Below are positions 41,892 through 52,800 of a stretch of DNA of 64,000 nucleotides, in pieces. The notes beneath the pieces are model-generated. The model was not told the DNA's origin and ran no database searches. It worked only from the letters and a program-made list of their open reading frames with translations. Origin of the DNA: Parapedobacter soli (GTDB lineage: Bacteria > Bacteroidota > Bacteroidia > Sphingobacteriales > Sphingobacteriaceae); assembly GCF_025460835.1 (NCBI RefSeq), contig NZ_JAMXAY010000001.1, forward strand, positions 124,001 through 188,000, in the 5' to 3' direction. Position numbers and translations under genes: made by a program. Numbering within the stretch: position 1 is the stretch's first letter; every line of letters begins with the position of its first letter.

Positions 41892-43208
41892 CTATTGTCC
41901 AGTCGGCGTCGGCACCCCCTTTATTACCCCGCTGGCACGAATATCCCATTCCGTCAAATGCGTAAATGTGTTACTATACGTCTCTTCAACCCGATAGCGA
42001 ACGAAGCGAACAGCGATGTTTGAAGGAATCGTTACATCAATCGGCGCATTACCTGATGCTTCGTCAGGGTTGGTCCTCACCTCACGTTTCAAGAGGGTCC
42101 AGCCTTTATCCAATGCCTCCTGCTTCCAATTCGGATCGCTTCCGGGTAGTGATGGCACAGCATTCGTAGTGTCACTGATCCCCCAAAATTCAAAAACCTT
42201 CGGATTAACATCATAACAACACTCGATACGGGGATAAAGTCTCACCGACGACAATATTGCCTCTACTCCCAAATCAACCGTAAACATATGGGGGAACGGC
42301 TCACCCGGTGCCGAATGGTACCAGTCACCAACAGCAGCGCTATTATTCCATAATTTGGCCAAATCACCGCCAAAGTTAGCACCAGTGATATCGCCCCACA
42401 GCAGTGCGGTCCGAAACCTTTGCTTATCGAGTATCAAGTCGTTGGGAATTTCATCCTCATTGGTATAACCATCCTCATACGGCGTGTACACGACATCTAA
42501 GGCAGATGGAAGAGGCTTGTAGCCTGTACGATAGCTAAAATTCGTACCTAGCTGATAACTGGGTAACGTCGACATATTTTGGTCTTCTGGTGCTTCGGTG
42601 CTCAGAAGCGTATCCGTTATAGTGACTAAGTGGCCATTTTCATCCGTATAGCCAATTTCTACTTCCACCACCTCATCAGCCGCATCATACCACTCAATAG
42701 AAAGCCCACCGAAAGCCAGATCACCGGACGGCGTCAGATCTACTCGATAAGTGGCTGCCCGAACCGTCCGATTGCTTAGCGAATTAATGTACTGTTCGCC
42801 ATACGCAAACGTATTGATTTCAGACTTCAGTGAAATCTGTCCTTCTGAATTTCGGGTAAAAATTTCAAACGTATAGAAATCTTCAGGCAATTCATCGATA
42901 ATCACATTCACAGTATCAATACCTTCTCTGCGATTTATTGGAATGGATAACGAATCTGATTTAAAATCCCAATACACCATACATTCCACAATATTGGGAT
43001 CGGATACCAATAACCACTGCAACCCTACTCGGTTCTTACCAGGAAAAGCTCTTAACGAATCCACACGTGCTGGATATATTCTTTCCCCGCCCTCCAAATA
43101 TTGAGCGTATGTATCCTCATGTCGTTCACATGCTAACATTCCCAAACTAGCACAACCTGCGAGTAATAAAATTACGATCGGAAAATTATTCTTCATTTCA
43201 ATGCTCAT
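41892..43208 (-). CDS. Surface lipoprotein with DUF4998-like and F5/8-type C-like domains
   Basis: A 438-residue lipoprotein (signal NNFPIVILLLAGCASLGMLAC; a late Cys fits the lipobox). The N-terminal part contains fibronectin-like repeats (PARVDSLRAFPGKNRVGLQW, DELPEDFYTFEIFTRNSEG), as in DUF4998. The C-terminal part (about residues 275-430) is a discoidin/F5-8C-like beta-sandwich (MFTVDLGVEAILSSVRLYPR, PSNIAVRFVRYRVEETYSN). It is encoded directly after the first of two such genes behind susCD, so it is probably a surface glycan-binding protein that helps SusD capture the substrate. Confidence 0.75.
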   Translation of the reverse strand: MSIEMKNNFPIVILLLAGCASLGMLACERHEDTYAQYLEGGERIYPARVDSLRAFPGKNRVGLQWLLVSDPNIVECMVYWDFKSDSLSIPINRREGIDTVNVIIDELPEDFYTFEIFTRNSEGQISLKSEINTFAYGEQYINSLSNRTVRAATYRVDLTPSGDLAFGGLSIEWYDAADEVVEVEIGYTDENGHLVTITDTLLSTEAPEDQNMSTLPSYQLGTNFSYRTGYKPLPSALDVVYTPYEDGYTNEDEIPNDLILDKQRFRTALLWGDITGANFGGDLAKLWNNSAAVGDWYHSAPGEPFPHMFTVDLGVEAILSSVRLYPRIECCYDVNPKVFEFWGISDTTNAVPSLPGSDPNWKQEALDKGWTLLKREVRTNPDEASGNAPIDVTIPSNIAVRFVRYRVEETYSNTFTHLTEWDIRASGVIKGVPTPTGQ

Positions 43209-43234
43209 TATGATTTATAGAAAGCAGGCGACTC

Positions 43235-44470
43235 CTATTGGATGGACTGCCCAAAAAATGTCAACTCGGACAGGTGAAACCCGCCTTGCGGTGCCCGCGC
43301 AGAAGACCAACTATTGATATGTTTCCATGCAATATATCTTACGGCGGGTATTCCGTCTTCAAACTCATATTCCTGGCCGGCTTCGGCTACCTCCGTATCT
43401 TCCTGTGAAAGCATAGCGAAAGGAAGCCCGGATGGCTTCACCATAACGCGATGATCCAGTTTAATCCAGCTATTTACGTCTTCCGGAGTATTCGTACCCC
43501 AAAGCTCCCATTCGCGAGGATTCGACACGGAAAATTCGAAATCAAAATCAGCCCGTTGCCAAATCTTGTACCGACTAAGCCGAGCTTCGACACCCAAATC
43601 CATGGGTAGCCATGAAGGTTGGTCGACGGATATAGCTGAGTGGAACATCGAAGACGTGCCACTGGTATTGAAATCAAACATCGCGGAGAAAGGAAATTGA
43701 GGTTGGTAAGTAACCATTTCCACGAGGGGTCTTCCGGACATGGGTAATGGCGCAATTTGCGGCACGGGATAGCGCCCCCTAGCATCCATAATTTTTGTAC
43801 GATCCAGCTCCTCCTCAAACCAAGGTGTCAATTCAAACTGCAACGTATCTGAGTGATTGTCCCATCGATCCCTAACATACAGTCCGAATTTCGTTTCAAG
43901 GTCCTCCATTCCTCGAATAGCAACCCGCCCAGTGGCCGACGACGTATAATGGCCACCGATATCTTCCCATAATTGGTTTTCAACATTGAATTTAACTGCA
44001 AAAATAGCTACACTTTCCTCTTCCTCATTGGTATATCTGGAGACAAAGCCTCCCCATGATACCTTCGGGTCGAGACTTGTAAATACTTTTTCAATGGGGG
44101 GAGCAGTGGGGTGGATAACTACAGATACCGGCTCAGATGACTTTCCACTGCGACTAACAACGTATAGCTTAACAACACGTTCCGAAGTATTGGGAAACCC
44201 CTCCACTTTGATGAAGTTATTATAATAGGAGGTAATTGTCTCCACCTCTTCGCCATTCCGATCGAACACCGCCTTTACGTGGAGTATGTCTTTGTTTTGA
44301 GGTAAAGTATACGTAATCCGTGCCCCTCCTGACAAATTCTCTACACTGGGATTGCTAATAGGCCCCGGCACTTCTCCTCCCTCATTAATGGGGCCAAATT
44401 CGCCGTCTGAGCAGGAAAGCCACATGCCTTGCAGCAACACGAGACAACCTAGAAATTTAACTGCGTTCAT
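43235..44470 (-). CDS. Surface lipoprotein with DUF4959/DUF5126/DUF5000-like domains
   Basis: A 411-residue lipoprotein (signal MNAVKFLGCLVLLQGMWLSC). The N-terminus is DUF4959-like (GPISNPSVENLSGGARITYT, ILHVKAVFDRNGEEVET). A middle DUF5126-like segment follows (VAIRGMEDLETKFGLYVRDR) and the C-terminus is a DUF5000/F5-8C-like domain (SWLPMDLGVEARLSRYKIWQ, AVRYIAWKHINSW). Proteins of this type typically follow susD in Bacteroidota PULs and act as surface glycan-binding proteins. It lies 48 bp after susD and 26 bp before the DUF4998-like lipoprotein. Confidence 0.8.
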   Translation of the reverse strand: MNAVKFLGCLVLLQGMWLSCSDGEFGPINEGGEVPGPISNPSVENLSGGARITYTLPQNKDILHVKAVFDRNGEEVETITSYYNNFIKVEGFPNTSERVVKLYVVSRSGKSSEPVSVVIHPTAPPIEKVFTSLDPKVSWGGFVSRYTNEEEESVAIFAVKFNVENQLWEDIGGHYTSSATGRVAIRGMEDLETKFGLYVRDRWDNHSDTLQFELTPWFEEELDRTKIMDARGRYPVPQIAPLPMSGRPLVEMVTYQPQFPFSAMFDFNTSGTSSMFHSAISVDQPSWLPMDLGVEARLSRYKIWQRADFDFEFSVSNPREWELWGTNTPEDVNSWIKLDHRVMVKPSGLPFAMLSQEDTEVAEAGQEYEFEDGIPAVRYIAWKHINSWSSARAPQGGFHLSELTFFGQSIQ

Positions 44471-44518
44471 AATTACTATATTTTCGTAATAATTGATATT
44501 TATAATGTTCGTAACTAT

Positions 44519-46465
44519 TTACCAGCCCGGGTTCTGCGTCAAATTCCCATTGATACGCAATTCTGCGTGTTCAATTGGCCATAGATAGTCTTGTATTCTA
44601 AATTGTTGATTAAACAACACTGTTCTTCGGTAGTAGGTGGCAGCCGTCTCACCTTCAATATTCCAACCTACAATGGGTTCATTAAGATCAACATGCGCGC
44701 GTTTCCATCTTCGCAAATCCCAATACCTGACACCCTCAAACGCCAGCTCGATTGTTCGTTCCTGTTGAATAATGGCCCTTAACCCTTCCTTTGATCGAAA
44801 CTTGTCGGGATTAGAGGAAAACGCTGTCCAGCTCGACTCAATAGATTGAAGTCCGGCACGCTCCCTAACCAGGTTTACCCAACTAAGTGCCTCATCCGAA
44901 GGACCCTCCCATTCATTCGACGCCTCGGCGGCTAATAGGTATAGGTCGGCCATTCTTATTTCCGGCCAAGGATAAGGTCTAATATTTGCCAGCATATTTC
45001 CAGTAGACCGGCTTGCAAAAGTCTCTATGTTTACCAACTTCTTCGGCCAATAGCCCGTAATCACATACCCATCAACGTCAATCCTTGCCGATATTTCTCC
45101 AAATCGCGCCCGAGGAAACAACAAACCACCTGCGGCATTTACATTGTAGTTGCCCTCCCAGTTGCCGAACCAAATACCTCGGTCAAAGCCAATCGATGCA
45201 TAAAAACGGGGTTCCCTATCAAAATGGAGATTTACAGTTTGTTCCCCATCAGCGATTATAAACTTGTCCTCATCCCCGGCAATCCGGAGCGAATACCGTT
45301 CGTTGTAATCCCAAGATGTATCCTCTTCAATCGGCACACCATTTTTCGTATAGTATTTTTCGACGAGTTTGAGTGTTGGAGAAATCAATCCCCACGGGTC
45401 ATTTCCTGAAAACACATATGACGAAAGTCTAGGCATCGAGAGGTGTTGGTTTTTGCTCACCGACGAGTTCACATTCGGCCATATAACCTCAATATTATCA
45501 TTAACTTCCGTTAATGCCGATCGGATATCCAATTGTGTCGAGATCGTGTCATTGATTACATAACTGGAATTGCCCCGAAATCTAGACAGTCCGTAACCGT
45601 TCGCTTCACAAAATGCGATAGCTTCCTTACAAGCCGTTGCTGCTCGCTCCCATTTTTGTTCATTATATTGAGGATTGAATAATGGGCTACCTTTCGCATC
45701 GACCAAAAGACTATTATAGTCTGTGTTACCATTAAAAAACGGGCTAGCTGCAGTCACTAATACCTTCGCTTTAATAGCATAAACTACTGCCTTAGTTATC
45801 CTTCCTAATTCTGAAGTCTCTGTGCCCGCTATTCGGTTCGGTAACGATTCATTCGTTATAGCTTCATCCAGAAGCGATACAACATAATCTACACATTCAT
45901 CAATTGGTGCCCGGTAAACACGCACCTCTTCTGACGCAGCAGAGATCGGTAGCGCCTCCCTCATCAATGGGATAGGACCGTACATCCGCATTAGCAAAAA
46001 GTGATAATACGCTTTTAAAAAGGTTACCTCACCAATCCACCGTTGCTGTTCAAACGGCTCCATATCGGGCACTTTGTGAATGTTTTCAAGAAAAATATTG
46101 CAGGTACGCAAAGCCTCGTACAAGGGTTTACCGCTTCGGCGTCCAGACCAATAGTTTCCAATAGGATCTGTAGCATTTTGCAGCCCTCTTGCCAGACTTA
46201 TATAGTCTGAACTGTATTGCGCCGAAATCGGGGAGTAATACCACACTTCATCACCGGAGCTAAACCCAGGATTGGTACTCCACGAACCGTTTCCAGGCAA
46301 GTAAGAATAGCAGGTATGGAGGAATTTTTCGGCTGAACTTCGTAGGGAAAATGCATGTTCAATCGTAGGCACATTATCTGGCATTACATCCAAATAATTA
46401 CTACACGCTCCTAAAGTCAATAAGTAAACAGAAAGTGTTAGCGAACGCATCGTTATATTTTTCAT
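44519..46465 (-). CDS. SusD/RagB-family lipoprotein of the deoxysugar PUL
   Basis: A 648-residue surface lipoprotein (signal KNITMRSLTLSVYLLTLGAC). It has SusD N-terminal features (YLDVMPDNVPTIEHAFSLRS, IGEVTFLKAYYHFLLMRMYG). The C-terminal SusD domain (IRMADLYLLAAEASNEWEG, then QQERTIELAFEGVRYWDLRR) ends with NLTQNPGW. It belongs to the large SusD type with long insertions. It starts 12 bp after its susC partner and heads the run of surface proteins and enzymes. It would bind the fucose/rhamnose-containing glycan at the cell surface. Confidence 0.93.
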   Translation of the reverse strand: MKNITMRSLTLSVYLLTLGACSNYLDVMPDNVPTIEHAFSLRSSAEKFLHTCYSYLPGNGSWSTNPGFSSGDEVWYYSPISAQYSSDYISLARGLQNATDPIGNYWSGRRSGKPLYEALRTCNIFLENIHKVPDMEPFEQQRWIGEVTFLKAYYHFLLMRMYGPIPLMREALPISAASEEVRVYRAPIDECVDYVVSLLDEAITNESLPNRIAGTETSELGRITKAVVYAIKAKVLVTAASPFFNGNTDYNSLLVDAKGSPLFNPQYNEQKWERAATACKEAIAFCEANGYGLSRFRGNSSYVINDTISTQLDIRSALTEVNDNIEVIWPNVNSSVSKNQHLSMPRLSSYVFSGNDPWGLISPTLKLVEKYYTKNGVPIEEDTSWDYNERYSLRIAGDEDKFIIADGEQTVNLHFDREPRFYASIGFDRGIWFGNWEGNYNVNAAGGLLFPRARFGEISARIDVDGYVITGYWPKKLVNIETFASRSTGNMLANIRPYPWPEIRMADLYLLAAEASNEWEGPSDEALSWVNLVRERAGLQSIESSWTAFSSNPDKFRSKEGLRAIIQQERTIELAFEGVRYWDLRRWKRAHVDLNEPIVGWNIEGETAATYYRRTVLFNQQFRIQDYLWPIEHAELRINGNLTQNPGW

Positions 46466-46477
46466 ACTATAATTAGT

Positions 46478-49400
46478 TTAGAGTTCTAGTTGGAGACCAA
46501 AATTTATCACTCGCTGCAATGGATAACCTAAACCGTTTCCGCCCATCTCGATATCCCACATATCGAAGCCGCTCCACACAGCGAGGTTGGTTCCATTCAT
46601 GTATAACCTGAAATTATCGATTCCGATTGACTTCAACCACGTGCTGGGAACTGTATAACCGATTTCTACTTGCTTGAGCCGAATGAATGACCCGTCACGA
46701 AGAAACCATGTGCTGGGTTGGGTATTGTTTCCATTTTCGACATTACTCAACCTAGGCCACAATGCGTAGAGATTGTTGCTATTGTCTTCTGACCAATGAT
46801 TCTCAGCGTATGCCTTCAGCAATTGCTTATCATCAACAAAAGGTGAAGTAGCAACCGGATCCATCCAGAACGATGAGCGCCCGGACCCCTGTGCAAATAA
46901 AGAGAAGTCAACTTGCTTATACTTGGCCGAGAATCCAAAGCCGAACACAATTTCCGGAACCGTGGGAAAGCCGATCGGCACCATATCATCTTCGTTAATG
47001 AAGCCATTGTTATCTATATCGCGATATTTAATGTCACCCCCTCTGGTTGGCTGATCACCAAAAATCTGGGTGGGTGAGTTCCGCACCTCTTCATCGTCTA
47101 CAAATAGCCGTTCGGCAATATATCCATAAAACTGGTGAATAGGTCTACCAGCACGATAGGACCATTGATTGGCATATATCGGTTCTTCATATGCAACGAA
47201 CTCGTTCTTAGCATACGTTAGGTTTCCAAGGGCCGATAGATAAAAACCGTTTGAAAAAGTATTATTATAATTCAAGCTGATATCTAAAGACCTCGATTTA
47301 GCCTTTCCGACATTAGCTTTCGGAACACTCCCTTGGAGTCCCAATGTTTTGGGTATTGAGGCCCTTGTCATTAAAATATTTGTGCGATTCTCAAAAAAGT
47401 ATTCGGCTATCAGATCTAATTGATTTAATAGGCCCAACTCTAACCCGATGGTGGAATTTTTTGCAGTTTCCCAGGTGATTGCTTGATTTTCGTACCGCAA
47501 AAACGAAATTCCATTTCTCACAACAGCCCCCCCACGCCCAAAAGCGACTGCATAATTAGGATCGTTCATATTAATCTCGGACATGTAAAAAAAGCGTTCG
47601 TCTGCACTGCCAATTGCATCATTCCCCACCAAACCGTAATTTGCTCTTAGTCTCAGTTTATTAATTATTGGCTGGGTGCTTTCAAAAAAAGGCTCATTTG
47701 ATATATTCCAGGCAACACCAGCAGAAGGGAAGAATCCAAAGCGCTCAGTCCTATAGAAACGCTCAGATCCATTATAACCAAAATTGAACTCAGCAAAGTA
47801 CCTGTCATCATAATCATATGTCAACCGACCACCTAGTGTCGCATTGCGATAAGGCAATGACTGCTGTAGCGTCTCTTCATTACTATTAACGGAACTCCTT
47901 GCTATAAATAAAAGCATTGCAGAAACGCCGCTCTTACCAAACGAGCCGTTGTAGTTCGCCGCAGCTTCACTATGGAATGTGGAAGACACTAACTTCTCGC
48001 CCGGCTCATAACTTAAATAGTCCGTCCCTGTCTCGGGATTAATGGCATTCAAGACATATCGATTACTTAACCGGTCATATCCCGACAACCGATAATAGAA
48101 TGGATTATAAGAGCGACTCAAAGTGAAGAAAGCCTGCCTATTTGTGTTTAGCATTCCACGGAGCGACAACCCGGGTATTAGCATCGAAAGGTCCTGTTTT
48201 AACTCGTATTGAACACCCATCAGCGTTCTGGAGTATTCACGATAGCCTTTCACCAAGTCGGCATAAGGATTAAGAAAATTTCCCGTATCATAGTTACCAA
48301 ATAGTATATGATTTACATCGGCAACGTCGCCAACAGGTGTATAGTACGGTTGAAATAAAACCGGATTTGATCTAACAACTTTTTGGTAGATTTCAGCCCC
48401 TCCTTCCAAAGGTCCAGTATAGTCATCGAATGTCCCGAACATCCGGATCATTGATTCAGTACTTTTCGTTAATCTCACGTTGATGTTAGATCTCAACGAA
48501 TACGTTTTTAAATCTACATTGCTATTGAAATTATTCCGCTGATCAACTTTCAGGTTTCCTTTGTCCACATTGGCCGCAGCCGCAATATAGTAAGTGGCGA
48601 TTTGTCCTCCTCCATGGATGTTAAAGTTCAGCCGCTGGTTAAGGGTATTTTCCTTGAAGATTATTTTTCGCCAATCCAATGCGGGAAATACTTCGGGGTT
48701 TAATCCGGCCTCGGTATTGTCAATTTTGCCTTGCGGATAACGGGCTACACCCAGCGGATTTCTAGTGAGGATAGACTCATTATGTAACTTCATGTAGGTA
48801 ATGGGGTCAGCCATTTCAACCATCCGTGTGGGCGAGGAGATTGAATTCTCCAAGCGTATACTCATTCTGGCTTTCCCTTCTCTACCCTCTTTCGTCGTAA
48901 TCAGAATTACGCCATTGGCTCCTCTTGCTCCATAAAGTGCATTTGCAGTTGCATCTTTCAATATAGAAAACCCCGCAATATCATCGATATTCAATCTGGC
49001 CAATTCCGTCGTTGAATATTCCATGCCGTCTATCATAATTAGTGGGTCTACTTTGTACCCAAATGTGGTAGCACCACGTATAAAAAATTCCGCATTGTCG
49101 AGTCCAGGCTCGCCACTACGCTGATAAGCAATCAACCCGGCAAGCCGACCCGCCAACGCTGTCGTCAAGTTACTAGAGGGCACCTTCAATTCGGTGGGGT
49201 TTATCGACGTAACAGACCCAATAACAGACGTCTTCTTCTGCGTACCATAAGCGACCACTACAGCCTCTTCTATCTGTTGCACGTCTTTGACGAGGTGAAC
49301 GTCCATTGAGCGTTGCCGGTCAATCCGAACCTCTTGAGTAAGGTGGCCCACAAATGAAATTATCAGTATACTGTCGGTATCTAAAACATCTAAGACAAAC

Positions 49401-49621
49401 TTGCCATTCAAATCCGTCGAAGTACCAACAGAAGGCCTTTCCTTTACTTTCACCGACACCCCCGGTACAGCCTCATCGTCGACATACACAGTGCCGTAAA
49501 TCGATCGTTGCTGATGGCTAGTAGCCCCTCGTACGCTTAAGGGTATTATACACCATATCGCTATGGACACGATACATAAACTTCTCAGTGTTTCAAGCAC
49601 TCGTGTAGTTTTCCTTTTCAT
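46478..49621 (-). CDS. SusC/RagA-family TonB-dependent transporter of the deoxysugar PUL
   Basis: A 1047-residue outer-membrane transporter from ATG 49621 (KRKTTRVLETLRSLCIVSIA signal region); ATGs upstream in the same frame would add an unlikely extension. Features include the carboxypeptidase-regulatory-like domain (RSIYGTVYVDDEAVPGVSVK), TonB-box-like IEEAVVVAYGTQKKTSVIGS, plug motifs (NAEFFIRGATTFGYKVDPLI, SILKDATANALYGARGANG) and a barrel ending in FGLQLEL. It begins the tightly spaced run that ends with lutA. A 232-bp gap separates it from GH2 upstream, so it probably has its own promoter; I could not identify one. Confidence 0.93.
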   Translation of the reverse strand: MKRKTTRVLETLRSLCIVSIAIWCIIPLSVRGATSHQQRSIYGTVYVDDEAVPGVSVKVKERPSVGTSTDLNGKFVLDVLDTDSILIISFVGHLTQEVRIDRQRSMDVHLVKDVQQIEEAVVVAYGTQKKTSVIGSVTSINPTELKVPSSNLTTALAGRLAGLIAYQRSGEPGLDNAEFFIRGATTFGYKVDPLIMIDGMEYSTTELARLNIDDIAGFSILKDATANALYGARGANGVILITTKEGREGKARMSIRLENSISSPTRMVEMADPITYMKLHNESILTRNPLGVARYPQGKIDNTEAGLNPEVFPALDWRKIIFKENTLNQRLNFNIHGGGQIATYYIAAAANVDKGNLKVDQRNNFNSNVDLKTYSLRSNINVRLTKSTESMIRMFGTFDDYTGPLEGGAEIYQKVVRSNPVLFQPYYTPVGDVADVNHILFGNYDTGNFLNPYADLVKGYREYSRTLMGVQYELKQDLSMLIPGLSLRGMLNTNRQAFFTLSRSYNPFYYRLSGYDRLSNRYVLNAINPETGTDYLSYEPGEKLVSSTFHSEAAANYNGSFGKSGVSAMLLFIARSSVNSNEETLQQSLPYRNATLGGRLTYDYDDRYFAEFNFGYNGSERFYRTERFGFFPSAGVAWNISNEPFFESTQPIINKLRLRANYGLVGNDAIGSADERFFYMSEINMNDPNYAVAFGRGGAVVRNGISFLRYENQAITWETAKNSTIGLELGLLNQLDLIAEYFFENRTNILMTRASIPKTLGLQGSVPKANVGKAKSRSLDISLNYNNTFSNGFYLSALGNLTYAKNEFVAYEEPIYANQWSYRAGRPIHQFYGYIAERLFVDDEEVRNSPTQIFGDQPTRGGDIKYRDIDNNGFINEDDMVPIGFPTVPEIVFGFGFSAKYKQVDFSLFAQGSGRSSFWMDPVATSPFVDDKQLLKAYAENHWSEDNSNNLYALWPRLSNVENGNNTQPSTWFLRDGSFIRLKQVEIGYTVPSTWLKSIGIDNFRLYMNGTNLAVWSGFDMWDIEMGGNGLGYPLQRVINFGLQLEL

Positions 49622-49853
49622 AAAAATTCTATCGATCATAATTAGTTTATTATTGAAAATGTCTGCCCTTTTAAATACAACAACCGGCATCAGCCTTATC
49701 AAGCATTTCACCAATTCTGGTCACGGCTTCTTAGTTAATCAGCATTTAAGATTATTTATAATATAGTCAATACAAAGATTGGTATAAGCAAAGTTCAAAA
49801 TAGCCACTTATTCATTCATTTTTAACACTATTTTAACAAGTGTGGTTACCTAA
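49622..49853. other. Intergenic region between GH2 and the third susC
   Basis: A 232-bp AT-rich gap that should hold the promoter of the long susC-to-lutA operon and the end of the GH2 transcript. I found no exact TAnnTTTG on the minus strand. An imperfect CCACTT/AAGTGTGG pair (around 49802-49850) could form a weak hairpin. Confidence 0.3.
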
Positions 49854-52800
49854 TCATTTAGTAAAAACTTCAAATTTTTGCAGCGTGACTTCACCGCTAA
49901 CTTCCATCACAATTTCCCCATCCTGCGTATCTTCCCGCATAATCGGCAAATGCAACGCATACGCTCCATTTGTGTGGGCCAACGAATAGTGTCGGTTTTC
50001 GATTTTGATGCTACACTCATTCCCTATTTCTCGGAAGACCACATTCAAATCGCCCAACAGCCCCTGTGGGACCTTCACGACCAATCGAATATCATTACCG
50101 CTCCACCCGGCAGCATGCTCGTCTTTCTGATAAACTACGTTGTAGAATTCGTATGAGCTGGTATCGCCAATCAGTACCTGGTCCATTGATTTGCGATAAA
50201 CACTTTGGCCATCTGTTTCGGGGCCGGGCAACACGGACAACAGCACATCGGCGAGCGCCGGGGCTTCCTGTTGGTTATCCGGCTGCTCAAATAATTCTCC
50301 CAACTGCAATAAATCCATGTCTACCTCCGGACTGAAGCGATTGCTCTCCATATACTTTAAAATACTATACCGGAGTTGCTTGGCCTCGATGGACTGATTG
50401 GCCTCGCTGATATCGTAACCGCAGACCAATAGTCGGCCGCCCCCGGCAGTCACTTCGAATATCGACCCTATCCGATCGCTGAAGTGAAAATCACTAATCG
50501 GCATGACAATCGGCATGTAAGTCTCGGGGAAGTCATTAAGTAGGAACCCGCGCGCACCCGCCGCGATATTCCACCATTGCCAATTAGAGTAATACGATGT
50601 TGGGAAATGATCAAACGAGGGATGATCGTGCTGGATAAGCGCTCCTATTGTTTTTATGCCCTGCCCCGGAAAAAAAGTTGCCGACCAATACAGTGGTTTC
50701 CAAGCCGCGAGCGCCCGATTCTCGGTAGGGCCCAAATTATTCGCGATCAACAATACCCTGCGCCCTGCTGCCAACGCAGCTATGGCAGTGTCATCAAACG
50801 CGCCTGTTATAAAAATATCATTACTAGCTATCAGATCGGTCTCGCTCGGGAAAATCCAAAGCGGCCAACTATTTGCGTATCCAGTACCTTCGATCCAGAC
50901 ATGTAGTGTTATTTGTGTATTCGCCAGACCCTCGGGGATGATTGCCTCTATCGTTCCCGCTTGGTGCAACTGTCCACTTTCGAACACCTTCTGCCCTAAA
51001 CTTCCGCTTAACAATATACTTCCATGTTCATCTTTTAAATCCCAACACAGATTGCCGGCTATCGATGCTGCGGCATATTGGTGAAGTAACATGGGCACAT
51101 TCATGGTCTGCCCCTCTTTCCAGCTGTATGTAGTTAGCTTTACCAGTGGGACCACCTCGTTGCAAAACTGTTTGAAATCGGACGGAGAAGTAATACCCTT
51201 TTCATCGTAAAAGGCGTCCAACCAACCAATTAATGCCTCGCCTTGGCCAGTATAATCCTGCATCCCCAACAATTGAAAGCCTGTGGCAGATGGTGTGCGC
51301 AAATACGATTCAATTTCATCCTTATAAAGCAGCAAGGCCAGCTTCCCTGAAGCCAACCGAAATTGCGAATCCAACCCATGAACCCTTTTCTGTTTAGCCA
51401 GCTGCGCCAATTGGTCTAAGTTCCACGCTTTGAGATTGCCCTGGTATTTTGTGTTTTCAGCCCAGACGGGATGTGTAGGCCACTGTCCGATCTCGTGTGC
51501 AATGGTCGGTACGGCAACTTGACTCAGCAGCTCTTCATAATCCCAATTATTATGGTTATACATCCTTTGGCGCACCTGACCCAGCGACGGATAATCATGA
51601 GTGACTGCATAGTCGCAGTAAGGCGTGATCGTTCTCGCCGTGGAGGCGGCGTATAGCCGACTTGGGTCTTTAGCTTTCAACGCTTCCACCCAGCGGCCGA
51701 TTTCCTCGAAATCGGAACTACCTAGCTCGTTCCCCACGCATACCATAAGTAACGACGGGTGATTCCCATACCAATTCACAATATTCGCCAATTCACGTTT
51801 TACAAAATCATCCTTGGCCAGGTCGCCCCTTCCCAACCCCAATGGTTTACCCCGGGTAGCCAACTCCGCCCTTCCCTTTTCACTCATATCGACTTCCATC
51901 CATGAATCAATCCAAACAGCGGCCTCCGCTTGAATATATATGCCAATCTGATCGGCCGCTTCGAATGCTGCTTCAGGCGGACACCATGAATGAAACCTGA
52001 CGTGGTTCAATCCATACGCCTTGTATTTCGCGAAAATAGCTTTCCACTCATCGATGTCCATCGGTGGATAACCCTTTAAAGGAAATAATCCGCAATCGTT
52101 ATTGCCGCGCAGAAATACAGGCCGGTTATTCAGCAGGATACGATTCTTCTGCTTAGTCACTTCCCTGAATCCAACGCTCAACCGTTTACTGCTTCTATTC
52201 TTACCCACTTTCAAATCCACTGTCAACGTATATAAAACCGGATTGTGCTCACTCCACTGCACTAATGCCACAGACGGGGCCAGTCCAACCATTACAGAAT
52301 CAGCATTTACCTGTTGCCTACTTCTGGTAACCAACTTGCCTGCATCGTCATGCAACGTCAGCGTCATTTCACCCTTCTCGGCCAGCAAGTTGGCAATAGA
52401 TACCCTCGCTTTGATGGTGTTGGCTGCTACATCAGCGCGTACATTTACCGATCGGATATGGATAGGGTCATATGCCTGCAGTTCAATCTTCCCAATGATA
52501 CCATTCCATAAGGTCTGTGTGTATTCGCCGTACGCGTGCCCCTTATCTCCGATATTGTAAATCATGTCGTTATCTACACATATGGTCAGCGTATGTTCCC
52601 CCCGTGTCAGGTGACCCAAAACATGGTTATGAGGACTACCCAGTGCGTTCAGTTTAGACACTTCTTCGCCATCAATAAACACAGTTGATTCCCATAAAAC
52701 GCGCTCCAACAGCAAGTTAATCTGTTTATCCTCCCAATGACGGGGGACCGTTATCTTTTTCTGGTACCATGCCTTGCCCACGTATTTGTGCAACGGGGTA

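Noticed and set aside
41842-41949. Upstream extension of the GH78 gene
   Set aside because: It overlaps the preceding lipoprotein gene and lacks a signal peptide start; GTG 41841 begins a good one.
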